Below are positions 20,175 to 28,725 of a stretch of DNA of 42,049 nt, piece by piece. A model generated the notes under the pieces. It worked only from the letters and a program-made list of their open reading frames with translations, had not been told where the DNA came from and did no database searches. The position numbers and the translations under genes were made by a program. The stretch comes from an uncultured Lachnospiraceae bacterium (GTDB taxonomy: Bacteria > Bacillota > Clostridia > Lachnospirales > Lachnospiraceae). Each line of letters opens with the position of its first letter. Positions within the stretch are counted from its first letter, which is position 1. The stretch covers positions 1 to 42,049 of the forward strand of contig CAMXIK010000027.1 in the NCBI GenBank assembly GCA_947243855.1, read 5' to 3'.

Positions 20175-20453
20175 ATGCAGGATCGAGATTTAGAAAATAC
20201 ACAGTTTTTCACTGTGGAGACAGAGCCGGAGACGGGCGTGAAATTGGTGCTGTCCACGGTGTATGAGGCGTTGACAGAAAAGGGTTATAATCCGGTTAAC
20301 CAGATCGTTGGATATATCATGTCCGGCGATCCCACTTACATTACCAGCCACAAGAACGCAAGAAGCCTTATCATGAAAGTGGAAAGGGACGAGCTTGTGG
20401 AGGAAATGTTGGTGGAGTATATTAAGAATTCCATTGAGGCGAAAAGGAATTGA
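20175..20453 (+). CDS. IreB family regulatory phosphoprotein (DUF965)
   Basis: 92-residue small cytoplasmic protein matching IreB (YrzL in Bacillus) over its whole length, with [52 protein letters not shown] core features such as [12 protein letters not shown] and [13 protein letters not shown]. In Enterococcus, IreB is phosphorylated by the Ser/Thr kinase IreK and controls cephalosporin resistance; the N-terminal Thr in FFTVETE is in the region phosphorylated there. It is followed by ruvX and a DUF1292 gene, a conserved Firmicute order. alaS, often upstream, is absent; the GGDEF-EAL gene takes that place. Confidence 0.9.
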   Translation: MQDRDLENTQFFTVETEPETGVKLVLSTVYEALTEKGYNPVNQIVGYIMSGDPTYITSHKNARSLIMKVERDELVEEMLVEYIKNSIEAKRN

Positions 20454-20483
20454 TCTAGTTACTCCGTGGAGTGAAAAGAACAT

Positions 20484-20906
20484 ATGAGAATTATGGGATT
20501 AGATTTTGGGTCTAAAACGGTGGGTGTAGCCATCAGTGATCCATTGCTCATCACAGCGCAGGGTATTGAAATTATCAGGCGTAAAGAGGAAAATAAGCTC
20601 AGACAGACGCTCGCACGAATTGAAGCGCTGGCGGCGGAGTATGAAGTGGGGGAGATCGTTCTGGGCCTGCCGAAAAACATGAATGATACGATAGGGGAGC
20701 GGGCCGAGCTTTCGCTAACATTTAAAGAGAAGCTTGAGCGAAGAACCGGGCTTCCCGTTGTGATGTGGGACGAACGGCTGACGACGGTGGCGGCTGACCG
20801 GGTTATGATGGAGGCTGGAATCCGCAGGGAAAACCGTAAGGAGTATGTGGACAAGATTGCGGCGTGTCTTATTTTGCAGGGATATCTCGACGCGCGCAAG
20901 AAGTAA
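20484..20906 (+). CDS. ruvX: Putative pre-16S rRNA nuclease / Holliday junction resolvase-like RuvX (YqgF)
   Basis: 140-residue RNase H-fold protein. [17 protein letters not shown] at the N-terminus carries the first catalytic Asp; [11 protein letters not shown] and [10 protein letters not shown] hold further conserved residues, and a late Asp (YVDKIAA) completes the site. Family members are implicated in 16S rRNA 5'-end maturation. Third position in the window's ireB-ruvX-DUF1292 order; 30 bases after ireB. Confidence 0.92.
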   Translation: MRIMGLDFGSKTVGVAISDPLLITAQGIEIIRRKEENKLRQTLARIEALAAEYEVGEIVLGLPKNMNDTIGERAELSLTFKEKLERRTGLPVVMWDERLTTVAADRVMMEAGIRRENRKEYVDKIAACLILQGYLDARKK

Positions 20907-20920
20907 TAGTTGGAGGGTGT

Positions 20921-21175
20921 ATGGAAAAGGTCAGATTTACGCCGCAGGAGGGCGAGGCGGTCGATTTTTATGTTTTGGAGCAGACGACGATTGGCGGCGC
21001 AAATTACCTTCTTGTGACGGATTCGGAAGACGAAGACGGGGAGGCGCTTATACTGTGCGATGTCTCGGCGCCGGAGGATTCGGAGGCAGTGTACGAGATC
21101 GTTGAGGACGATGAGAAATTAAACGCAGTGGCGGCTGTGTTCGAAAACATGATGGACGACGTAACAATTATTTAG
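20921..21175 (+). CDS. DUF1292 domain protein (YrzB-like)
   Basis: 84-residue acidic protein, MEKVRFTPQEGEAVDFYVLE at the start. DUF1292 proteins are short and almost always lie next to ireB and ruvX in Firmicutes; their function is unknown. The start is the ATG at 20921 with ttggaggg 6 bases upstream; a longer frame reaches back into ruvX but lacks such a site. About a quarter of the residues are Asp or Glu. Confidence 0.85.
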   Translation: MEKVRFTPQEGEAVDFYVLEQTTIGGANYLLVTDSEDEDGEALILCDVSAPEDSEAVYEIVEDDEKLNAVAAVFENMMDDVTII

Positions 21176-21195
21176 AAAAATGGAGGGAAGTTTTT

Positions 21196-22872
21196 TTGAA
21201 GAAAAATGAACAAGGAAATTCAGCAAGTAAGCTGAAAGTTATCCCATTAGGCGGGCTTGAGCAGATTGGGCTTAATATTACTGCCTTTGAATATGAGGAT
21301 AGCATTGTTGTGGTGGATTGCGGGCTTTCGTTCCCGGAAGATGAGATGCTGGGAATCGACTTGGTGATACCGGATATCACCTATCTGAAAGACAACGCAA
21401 ACAAAGTGAAGGGGTTTGTGATCACCCACGGACATGAGGATCACATCGGGGCGCTGCCCTATGTACTTAAGGAATTAAACATACCGATCTATGCGACAAA
21501 GCTTACCATGGGAATCATCGAGAACAAGCTGGAAGAGCACGGGTTGATGAAAACGACCAAGAGAAAGGTTGTCAAGTTTGGGCAGTCTATTAATCTGGGA
21601 CAGTTTCGGATTGAATTTATCAAGACCAATCACAGTATTGTAGATGCGGCGGCGCTGGCGATTTATTCCCCGGCAGGTGTTGTGGTGCATACGGGGGACT
21701 TTAAAGTAGATTATACGCCGGTATTTGGAGATGCGATTGATCTGCAGAGATTTGCAGAAATCGGGAAAAAAGGCGTGTTGGCGCTTATGTGCGACTCCAC
21801 CAATGCGGAGAGGCTTGGTTTTACGCCCTCTGAAAAGACAGTTGGAAAGACCTTTGACTCGCTCTTTTTGGAGCATAAGGATACCCGTATTTTGATCGCC
21901 ACTTTTGCATCCAATGTGGACAGGGTGCGCCAGATTATTAATACGGCGGAACGGTTTGACAGAAAAGTTGTGGTGGAAGGCCGCAGCATGATCAATATTA
22001 TAGAAACGGCTTCGAACCTAGGATATCTGCAGATAGCGGATAAGACGCTGATCGATGTGGAGGAGCTTAAGAATTATCCGCCAGAGAAAACGGTTATTAT
22101 CACCACGGGAAGCCAGGGAGAGAGTATGGCGGCCTTAAGCCGTATGGCGAGCAATAACCATAAAAAGATCTCTATTATGCCGGGCGATACGGTTATCTTT
22201 TCTTCCCATCCGATACCGGGCAATGAGAAGGCGGTTACCAATATTATCAATGAGCTGCAGATGAAAGGCGCGGATGTTATTTTTCAGGATGTGCATGTGT
22301 CGGGCCACGCCTGTCAGGAGGAGATCAAACTGATTTATTCTCTTGTAAAGCCTAAGTATGCGGTTCCCGTTCATGGGGAGTATAAGCACAGAAAAGCGCA
22401 GGCAAAGATTGCGGCGCAGCTTGGGATTCCGAAGGAAAATATTTTTATGCTGCAGTCTGGCGATGTGTTGGAGATGGATAACCATAAAGCCGTCGTGAAC
22501 GGTAAGGTGCCCGTTGGCGCAATTCTGGTGGATGGACTTGGCGTGGGAGACGTGGGTAATGTAGTATTACGCGATAGACAGCATCTGGCGGAAGACGGTA
22601 TTATGATTGTAGTAATGGCGTTAGAGTCACACAGCGACCAGTTAGTGTCCGGTCCTGATATTGTGTCAAGAGGTTTTGTCTATGTGAGGGAATCCGACGA
22701 GCTTTTAGACGAGGCCAGACTTTTGGTAGAGGAAGCGGTGCAGGACTGCCTCGACAGGGGAAAGACCGATTGGGGAAAATTAAAGAGCACCGTGAAGGAT
22801 GTGCTGAGCGATTTTGTCTGGAAGAAGACGAAGAGAAGGCCGATGATACTGCCTATCATCATGGAAGTCTAA
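21196..22872 (+). CDS. rnj: Ribonuclease J
   Basis: 558-residue metallo-beta-lactamase/beta-CASP ribonuclease with 5'-3' exonuclease and endonuclease activity, central to RNA turnover in Firmicutes. The metal-binding motif is THGHEDHIGALPY (HxHxDH), followed by later motifs including HTGDFKVDYTP, the beta-CASP segment with TTGSQGESMAALSRMA, and VHGEYKHRKAQ. The start appears to be TTG at 21196, because ggaggg is 8 bases upstream and the nearest ATG is out of frame. It lies 20 bases after the DUF1292 gene, a less common neighbour, so it may be co-transcribed with ireB-ruvX. Confidence 0.95.
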   Translation: MKKNEQGNSASKLKVIPLGGLEQIGLNITAFEYEDSIVVVDCGLSFPEDEMLGIDLVIPDITYLKDNANKVKGFVITHGHEDHIGALPYVLKELNIPIYATKLTMGIIENKLEEHGLMKTTKRKVVKFGQSINLGQFRIEFIKTNHSIVDAAALAIYSPAGVVVHTGDFKVDYTPVFGDAIDLQRFAEIGKKGVLALMCDSTNAERLGFTPSEKTVGKTFDSLFLEHKDTRILIATFASNVDRVRQIINTAERFDRKVVVEGRSMINIIETASNLGYLQIADKTLIDVEELKNYPPEKTVIITTGSQGESMAALSRMASNNHKKISIMPGDTVIFSSHPIPGNEKAVTNIINELQMKGADVIFQDVHVSGHACQEEIKLIYSLVKPKYAVPVHGEYKHRKAQAKIAAQLGIPKENIFMLQSGDVLEMDNHKAVVNGKVPVGAILVDGLGVGDVGNVVLRDRQHLAEDGIMIVVMALESHSDQLVSGPDIVSRGFVYVRESDELLDEARLLVEEAVQDCLDRGKTDWGKLKSTVKDVLSDFVWKKTKRRPMILPIIMEV

Positions 22873-22898
22873 TACTTTACAAAAGGAGAGAATACATC

Positions 22899-23234
22899 AT
22901 GTCAGACAAAGAGATCATAGAGGCAGCTAAGCAGTTTGCAGACACGATTATGACCTCAGACACGTATAAGGAGTATTTATACCAGCGGGAAAAAATCAAA
23001 AGACAGCCGGAACTTTACGAGAAGGTAAACGAGTACAGGCAGCGTAATTTTGATTTACAAAACGAAACGGACAGCGATGATATTTTTGAGCGCATGGAAG
23101 CGTTTGAAAAGGAGTATGAAAAATTCCGGGAGGACCCTTTTGTGGATAGTTTTTTGCGGGCGGAGCTGGCTTTCTGCCGTATGATGCAGGAGGTTTATGT
23201 GCTGCTGGCGGAGGAAATTGACTTTGAATTATAG
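22899..23234 (+). CDS. YlbF/YmcA family protein
   Basis: 111 residues, all-helical and rich in charged residues, with YREKIKRQPELYEKVNEYR-type features (YQREKIKRQPELYEKVNEY) and LRAELAFCRMMQEVY at the C-terminus, matching the Com_YlbF family. In Bacillus, YlbF, YmcA and YaaT form a complex that modulates RNase Y-dependent mRNA processing and development. Start chosen at the ATG at 22899 with aaaggagag upstream; the open frame extends back into rnj but has no ribosome site there. Position directly after RNase J suggests a role in RNA turnover. Confidence 0.85.
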   Translation: MSDKEIIEAAKQFADTIMTSDTYKEYLYQREKIKRQPELYEKVNEYRQRNFDLQNETDSDDIFERMEAFEKEYEKFREDPFVDSFLRAELAFCRMMQEVYVLLAEEIDFEL

Positions 23235-23285
23235 CTTGGCCGTGCGAATTGGCGAGGCCGAGCTGGCACAAAATGAGGAGAAATT

Positions 23286-23696
23286 ATGAGCATTAAAGAG
23301 GCGATCGGCTCCACGTTTGAGCTGATTATCAAGGTGGCGGTTTTGGGTTTTGCCATCATGTATATTATCAAAACAGCCACGGCGGCTTATGGCTATGGCT
23401 ATCGTGTATTCACGGAAGAACCGATTTCTCAGGGAGAAGGCAGGACAATCAGCGTCAGTGTGGAGGACCCGGTTTCCGCGAGGGATGTGGGGCAAATGCT
23501 GGAGGAACGGGGTCTGATCCGGGATGCAAATTTATTTGTGATTCAGGAGCTTTTATCAGAGAATCATAATAAAATACAGCCCGGCATCTATGATCTGAGT
23601 ACGGCTATGACGGCGGAAGAAATGCTGGCTGTGATGGCAGCGGATGCACCGGAGGAAGGCGAAGACGCGGCGGACATAGGGGAGGAGACGCAGTGA
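23286..23696 (+). CDS. MltG-like protein: membrane anchor and N-terminal domain only
   Basis: 136 residues. One membrane helix (about 12-35) is followed by an extracellular domain starting at GEGRTISVSVEDPVSARDVG, with GLIRDANLFVIQE and KIQPGIYDLSTAMTAEEMLAV. These match the LysM-like N-terminal domain of the endolytic transglycosylase MltG (YceG). The catalytic C-terminal domain, with its essential Glu, is absent: the protein ends in an acidic tail. No catalytic remnant follows, because the next gene begins inside its stop. In Bacillus the full-length yrrL occupies the same position, before yrrM. It may be a reduced, non-catalytic regulator of septal wall synthesis; that is inference. Confidence 0.65.
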   Translation: MSIKEAIGSTFELIIKVAVLGFAIMYIIKTATAAYGYGYRVFTEEPISQGEGRTISVSVEDPVSARDVGQMLEERGLIRDANLFVIQELLSENHNKIQPGIYDLSTAMTAEEMLAVMAADAPEEGEDAADIGEETQ

Positions 23697-24340
23697 TTTC
23701 GGGGGAACGTTTAGACGCGTATCTGGCGTCTCTTGATCGGGGAAATACGCCGCTGTTAGATCAGATTGAAAGGGAAGCTTTAGAAACCAATGTGCCGATT
23801 ATACGCACGCAGACGCAGGGACTGCTTAAGTTCCTGCTTGCGCTGCGAAAACCCATGTCTGTTTTGGAGGTGGGGTGCGCCATTGGTTTTTCTGCGCTTT
23901 TGATGAGCGAATATGCGCCGGAGGGATGCCGGATTACGACGATTGAGAAATACGAAAAAAGAATACCGATTGCGAAAAGAAATTTTGCGAGGGCGGGCAA
24001 AGAGGAGAGTATTACCTTGCTCACGGGTGATGCGGCGGATATTTTACAGGAGCTTACAGGGCCTTATGATTTTATCTTTATGGATGCGGCCAAGGGGCAG
24101 TATCTGCATTTCCTGCCGGACGTTCTGCGGCTTCTTTCTCCGGGCGGTCTTCTAGTTTCCGATAATGTGCTTCAAGACGGCGATATCTTGGAATCCCGTT
24201 TTGCCGTGACCAGAAGGAACCGCACGATTCACAGCAGAATGAGGGAGTATCTATATGAACTAACGCACCATGAAGGGCTGGAAACAGTGGTGCTGCCAGT
24301 AGGGGACGGCGTGACGGTAAGCTATGTGACAAGAAGTTGA
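23693..24340 (+). CDS. trmR: SAM-dependent O-methyltransferase, probable tRNA 5-hydroxyuridine methyltransferase TrmR
   Basis: 215-residue Rossmann-fold enzyme of the class I O-methyltransferase 3 family. The SAM motif is VLEVGCAIGFSALLM, the acidic ribose-binding strand ITTIEKYEKR, and metal/SAM residues lie in YDFIFMDAAKGQY and SDNVLQDG. It starts with GTG at 23693, overlapping the previous stop, with ggaggag in place. Bacillus YrrM (TrmR) methylates 5-hydroxyuridine at tRNA position 34; its gene lies next to yrrN/yrrO, and here a yrrO-like gene follows. The two together would make 5-methoxyuridine at the wobble position. Confidence 0.8.
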   Translation: MISGERLDAYLASLDRGNTPLLDQIEREALETNVPIIRTQTQGLLKFLLALRKPMSVLEVGCAIGFSALLMSEYAPEGCRITTIEKYEKRIPIAKRNFARAGKEESITLLTGDAADILQELTGPYDFIFMDAAKGQYLHFLPDVLRLLSPGGLLVSDNVLQDGDILESRFAVTRRNRTIHSRMREYLYELTHHEGLETVVLPVGDGVTVSYVTRS

Positions 24341-24364
24341 GAATGCCGAAAAGCGGGCATTCTC
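24339..24364 (+). other. Hairpin between trmR and trhP
   Basis: A perfect 9-bp stem (GAGAATGCC at 24339-24347 with GGCATTCTC at 24356-24364) and an 8-base loop, starting within the trmR stop region. No T-run follows, so read-through to the next gene is likely. Confidence 0.4.
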
Positions 24365-24379
24365 CGAGGGAGAGCGGAT

Positions 24380-25669
24380 ATGGTTAGGGATAAAAAGAAA
24401 CCGGAACTTCTGGTGCCGGCCTCCAGTCTGGAGGTATTAAAAACAGCTGTTATTTTTGGAGCGGACGCCGTCTATATCGGCGGGGAAGCCTATGGCCTGC
24501 GGGCGAAAGCCAAAAATTTTTCCATGGAGGAAATGGCGGCGGGGATTGCCTATGCCCATGAGAGAAACGTCCGCGTCTATGTTACGGCTAACATTTTGGC
24601 TCACAACTGCGATCTGGAAGGGGCGAGGATTTATTTCGGCGAGCTGAGGGAGCTGAAACCGGACGCCTTGATTATATCAGATCCGGGTATGTTTACGCTG
24701 GCGCGGGAGATCTGCCCTGAAATCGATATCCATATTTCTACACAGGCGAACAATACCAACTATATGACTTACTGCTTCTGGCATGAGCAGGGTGCGAAGC
24801 GGGTCGTGTCGGCGCGGGAGCTTTCCCTGCAGGAGATTCGTGAAATCCGGGACAATATTCCAGAGGAAATGGAGATAGAGAGTTTTGTGCATGGGGCAAT
24901 GTGTATTTCCTACTCGGGACGCTGTCTGCTGAGCAGTTATTTGACGGGGCGGAGCGCAAACCGGGGGGCCTGCACCCATCCTTGCCGCTGGAAGTACGCA
25001 TTGGTGGAGGAGACAAGACCCGGAGAGTATATGCCGGTATTTGAGAATGACCGCGGCACCTATATTTTTAATTCCAAGGATTTGAATATGATTGCACATA
25101 TCCCGGAGCTTGTGGAGGCGGGAATCGACAGCTTTAAGATCGAGGGAAGAATGAAGACGGCTCTCTATGTGGCGACGGTAGCGCGTACTTACAGGCGGGC
25201 CATTGACGATTATTTTTGCTCTGAGGAACAGTACCGTGCCAATATGGACTGGTATCGGTCGGAGATCGCCAAGTGCACCTATCGCAAATTTACCACGGGC
25301 TTCTATTTCGGAAAGGCCGACGAGACCACACAGATCTATGACGAGAGCACCTATGTGAGCGAATATACCTATCTCGGAACTGTGGGTGCGGTGACAGCGG
25401 GCAGTGCGGAAGAGACTGGCGGCGCGGCTGTGAAGAGCGGAAATGAGCAAAATCTGCCCTGCGCCCGTATTGAACAGCGCAATAAGTTCTGCGTGGGAGA
25501 CGCCATAGAGATTATGAAGCCGAACGGGGAAAATATTCCGGTTCAGGTGCTTGCCATGTATGATAAGGAGGGCAATTTTGTGGAGTCCTGTCCGCATCCA
25601 GGACAGAAGATTGATGTGAGACTTTCAGAGATACCGGAAGCGGGGGATATTCTGAGAGCAGAGAAGTAA
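24380..25669 (+). CDS. trhP: U32 family protein, probable tRNA wobble-uridine hydroxylation protein TrhP (YrrO-like)
   Basis: 429 residues. The TIM-barrel-like N-terminal half has ELLVPASSLEVLKTAVIFGA and ADAVYIGGE. The diagnostic Peptidase U32 stretch is MCISYSGRCLLSSYLTGR followed by ACTHPCRWKY, whose cysteines probably bind an Fe-S cluster. The C-terminal part resembles the U32 C-terminal domain. Despite the family name, these proteins are not clear peptidases; in Bacillus and E. coli the related TrhP acts with prephenate to hydroxylate U34 of tRNA. Its place directly after a TrmR-like methyltransferase supports this role. ATG start, gggagagcgg upstream. Confidence 0.85.
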   Translation: MVRDKKKPELLVPASSLEVLKTAVIFGADAVYIGGEAYGLRAKAKNFSMEEMAAGIAYAHERNVRVYVTANILAHNCDLEGARIYFGELRELKPDALIISDPGMFTLAREICPEIDIHISTQANNTNYMTYCFWHEQGAKRVVSARELSLQEIREIRDNIPEEMEIESFVHGAMCISYSGRCLLSSYLTGRSANRGACTHPCRWKYALVEETRPGEYMPVFENDRGTYIFNSKDLNMIAHIPELVEAGIDSFKIEGRMKTALYVATVARTYRRAIDDYFCSEEQYRANMDWYRSEIAKCTYRKFTTGFYFGKADETTQIYDESTYVSEYTYLGTVGAVTAGSAEETGGAAVKSGNEQNLPCARIEQRNKFCVGDAIEIMKPNGENIPVQVLAMYDKEGNFVESCPHPGQKIDVRLSEIPEAGDILRAEK

Positions 25670-25697
25670 AAACAGGCTTTTACGTTGGAGAAAAGAT

Positions 25698-27134
25698 ATG
25701 ACGTACATTTCGATAACCTTTTACATGTTTGTGCTGGCGGCATTATTGTTATACTATATCCTGCCGTTACAATATAGATGGCTCGTGCTCCTTGGCGGAA
25801 GCGTTTTCTTTTATTGGCGGGTCATGGGAACATGGATGGCAATGGCCATTATTCTGCTCACCGTACTGGCGTCTTACGGTGCGGGACTGCTCCTTGAAAG
25901 GCAGAGAAAGAAAGGCATACTCGCCGCCGCCATACTGCTTATGATCCTTCCGTGGTTCTTTGTCAAAAACGGGAATTATGTGTTGGAAATTTTGCTGCAC
26001 AGAAACCCCGTGGATTGGGTAGTTCCGGTGGGTATTTCTTTTTATACATTACAGATGATATCTTATCTTGCGGATGTTTTTATGGGTAGGATTACGGCGC
26101 AGAAAAATCCCGCAAGGTTTCTTCTTTATGCGATCTTTTTCCCCCAGATTGTGCAAGGACCCATACCGCGCTATGACAGACTGGCAGGCCAGCTTTACGA
26201 GGGGCACCGGTTTGACGAGAGAATGGTTGTGGGCGGCTTTTACAGGATTTTGTGGGGATTTTTCCTGAAACTCATGATTGCGGACAGGGCGGCGCGGTAT
26301 GTCAACTGGGTGTACGATCTCGATCATGAGTATGTGGGCTGTTATGTGCTGGTTGCCGGAATTTTATACAGCATAGAGTTGTATGCGGATTTTGCAGCCT
26401 GTATTTCGATTTCCAAGGGTGTGGCGAACTTGTTCGGCATTACATTGGCGGACAACTTTCATCATCCCTATTTGGCGGTATCCGTCAAAGATTTCTGGCG
26501 CAGATGGCATATGTCTCTCAGCGAGTGGCTGAAAGATTATGTTTATATCCCGCTGGGCGGCAGCCGGAAGGGAAAAATCAGAACCTACATAAATTTAACG
26601 TTGACTTTCTTAGTCAGCGGTATCTGGCATGGCGCTGGACTGCGGTTTATCGTATGGGGATTGATGCATGCGGCTTATCAGATCATAGGGCAGTTGACAC
26701 AGAAGTTACAGCGGAAGGCGGCGCGGGCGCTTGGGCTTGAGAAGGCGCCGGGGGCTTCGCTTTGGATTCGTAGAATATGGACATTTCTGTGCGTCATGAC
26801 GGCGTGGATTATTTTCCGGGCGGAGAGTTTGCGCAAAGGGCTTCAAATGCTTGGGAGCATGTTCCAAGTCAAAAATATTTGGATTTTTACCAACGATGCG
26901 CTGCTGCTACAGGCCTTGGATTGGAAAGAGTGGGTGGTATTGGCGGCGTCTGTATTGATTCTGTTTGTGGTGAGCCTTAAGCAGGAGCAGGGCGTTTCTT
27001 TTTCAGAGCTGGTTTTCAGACAGCCGGTATCTGTGAGATGGGGGTTGTATCTGGCGGCTATATTCGGTATTATGACTTACGGTGTTTACGGAATGGGATA
27101 TGACGCGCAGGCGTTTATTTACGGGGGGTTTTAA
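25698..27134 (+). CDS. MBOAT family membrane O-acyltransferase (AlgI/DltB-like)
   Basis: 478 residues with about ten membrane segments. The family motifs are RRWHMSLSEWLKDYVYIPLGG and SGIWHGAGLRFIVWG; the invariant catalytic-site histidine is His311, and a second His is at 324. Such enzymes carry acyl groups across the membrane to an exported acceptor, usually cell-surface glycan or teichoic acid. Length fits the AlgI type. The next gene starts 3 bases after its stop and encodes an SGNH-type partner, the usual two-component O-acylation arrangement. No dlt genes are nearby, so D-alanylation is not suggested. Acceptor unknown. Confidence 0.9.
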   Translation: MTYISITFYMFVLAALLLYYILPLQYRWLVLLGGSVFFYWRVMGTWMAMAIILLTVLASYGAGLLLERQRKKGILAAAILLMILPWFFVKNGNYVLEILLHRNPVDWVVPVGISFYTLQMISYLADVFMGRITAQKNPARFLLYAIFFPQIVQGPIPRYDRLAGQLYEGHRFDERMVVGGFYRILWGFFLKLMIADRAARYVNWVYDLDHEYVGCYVLVAGILYSIELYADFAACISISKGVANLFGITLADNFHHPYLAVSVKDFWRRWHMSLSEWLKDYVYIPLGGSRKGKIRTYINLTLTFLVSGIWHGAGLRFIVWGLMHAAYQIIGQLTQKLQRKAARALGLEKAPGASLWIRRIWTFLCVMTAWIIFRAESLRKGLQMLGSMFQVKNIWIFTNDALLLQALDWKEWVVLAASVLILFVVSLKQEQGVSFSELVFRQPVSVRWGLYLAAIFGIMTYGVYGMGYDAQAFIYGGF

Positions 27135-27137
27135 CAA

Positions 27138-28613
27138 ATGAGGAAAAAGCTGGGGTTTGCCGGAAGGGTGATCGGGTTTCTCTTGATTTTTGCGCTATGC
27201 TATCACGGGTATTGCAGACTGATTACGCCCAAATTTTTTACGGATATTGACTGGCCTACGACAACGACCTGCGCTGGTTTTTATGAGCTTCCAAAGGACA
27301 GTGTGGACGTGCTTTTTCTGGGAAGCAGCCATGGCGTGACGTCGTTTGTGCCGCAGGAATTATATAACCAGTATGGGATTACCTCCTATAATTTAAGCAC
27401 GGATGAGCAGGGTGTGGTGACGTCCTATTACTGGCTTAAGGAGGCGCTTCGCTATCAGTCGCCAAAAGCTGTGGTCTTGGAATGCTATTTCTGCTTTCCC
27501 TATTATGTGGACGAGCCTTTAAACTCGGATGAAACCGCCACCAGAAAGGCCTTTGACTTTATGAAGTGGTCGCCCGTTAAGGCGGAGGCGGTCAAAACCA
27601 TCTGCGAATTGGACGAGAAGCAGGATGTGCGGAGCTATTATCTGCCTCATCTGCGTTATCATGAGAGATGGCTGTTGGAGGGGTTTGATAGAAACGACTA
27701 TACCTATCGGACAATGGCGGGCCGTTCCGGGCTGAAAGGGTATTCGCCCCTGCGCTTTTATCTGGGAGAAAAGGGCGAGGGCTTCGAGCCTCATGATATG
27801 GATTTGGATGCAGGCTGCGCGGACATGGCGCCTTTGATGCGGGAGTATCTGGATAAAATTAACGAATTGTGTCTGGAACAGGATATTTCCCTGATTTTGA
27901 CGATTACACCGGCGGTATCGGCAAATATTGAGATGTGTAAAGCGGTACAGGCTTATGCGGAGGATCGCGGATGCGATTTTATCAGCTTTAATGAGCAGAA
28001 CGTCTATCGGCAGATGGACTATCGGATGGAGACGGATAACTGTGACGATGGGCATCCAAACTTATGGGGCGCGGTGAAAATCACCGATTACATGGGAGCT
28101 GTTTTACAGGATCAATTCGGCATAGAAGGAAGAACGGAGGCCCATTGGGAGGAGACAAGGGGCGATTATGACTTTATTACGGATTCTTGTAACCTGATTC
28201 ATCTCGGTGAAATTGCCCCGTTCCTTTCGCAGTTGTACCATGAACAGTATGCAGTTGTCATCACCTATCAGAACGATTCTTACGCGCTGGATGAATCGGT
28301 CATTGAGGCTTTGCGGCAGCTTGGTCTGTCCGCTGATCTGGCCGGGCAGGATGGGTGCAACTATCTGGCGGTGCTTGCGGACGGCAGGGTTTTAACGGAG
28401 CAGTTGACGTTTGAGGATATTAAGTATCGGTGCGCGCTTGAGGACGGGCAGATGCCGCTGTATGCGGTCTGCGGAAGAACCGATTGGGGCGGTTTCTATT
28501 CTGAAACCGGAGTCGACAGGGAGACTTATCGCAATGAAAATGGCGGATTAAACATATTTATTTACAATATGCAAAACCGGAGACTTGTGGACAGCCGGTG
28601 GTATGAAACCTGA
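27138..28613 (+). CDS. Membrane-anchored SGNH-like acyltransferase partner with an extra C-terminal domain
   Basis: 491 residues. One N-terminal membrane segment (about 8-28) is followed by an extracytoplasmic domain. FLGSSHGVTSF holds the block-I serine (Ser63 or Ser64), and DGHPNLWG holds an Asp-x-His pair (Asp304, His306), so an SGNH catalytic set is plausible. The last 140 residues form a separate region with VVITYQNDSYALDESVIEALRQ and YLAVLADGRVLTEQL, which resembles the ILEI/FAM3-type domain (inference; I could not align it). It is translated nearly end to end with the MBOAT gene. Probably transfers the acyl group to a surface polymer. Confidence 0.75.
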   Translation: MRKKLGFAGRVIGFLLIFALCYHGYCRLITPKFFTDIDWPTTTTCAGFYELPKDSVDVLFLGSSHGVTSFVPQELYNQYGITSYNLSTDEQGVVTSYYWLKEALRYQSPKAVVLECYFCFPYYVDEPLNSDETATRKAFDFMKWSPVKAEAVKTICELDEKQDVRSYYLPHLRYHERWLLEGFDRNDYTYRTMAGRSGLKGYSPLRFYLGEKGEGFEPHDMDLDAGCADMAPLMREYLDKINELCLEQDISLILTITPAVSANIEMCKAVQAYAEDRGCDFISFNEQNVYRQMDYRMETDNCDDGHPNLWGAVKITDYMGAVLQDQFGIEGRTEAHWEETRGDYDFITDSCNLIHLGEIAPFLSQLYHEQYAVVITYQNDSYALDESVIEALRQLGLSADLAGQDGCNYLAVLADGRVLTEQLTFEDIKYRCALEDGQMPLYAVCGRTDWGGFYSETGVDRETYRNENGGLNIFIYNMQNRRLVDSRWYET

Positions 28614-28684
28614 GAGGAGAGCCGCGCGATCGGGTGTATTTCTTCGTAGTTTTCGATTATTTTTAGAAAAAACGAAATTTATGC

Positions 28685-28713
28685 TTGCATTTTGAGAAAA
28701 AGTAGAGTATTCT
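28685..28713 (+). promoter_or_regulatory. Candidate promoter of the glutamine synthetase gene
   Basis: TTGCAT (28685-28690) and TATTCT (28708-28713) are 17 bases apart. Each box matches only in part, but the spacing is right and the predicted start near 28720 is directly before the two leader hairpins. Confidence 0.4.
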
Positions 28714-28725
28714 TAAAGACGGAAA

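Noticed and set aside
24677..25597. Long - strand open frame of 306 codons opposite the U32 gene
   Set aside because: A frame shadow of a clear coding gene; no ribosome site or recognisable domain.
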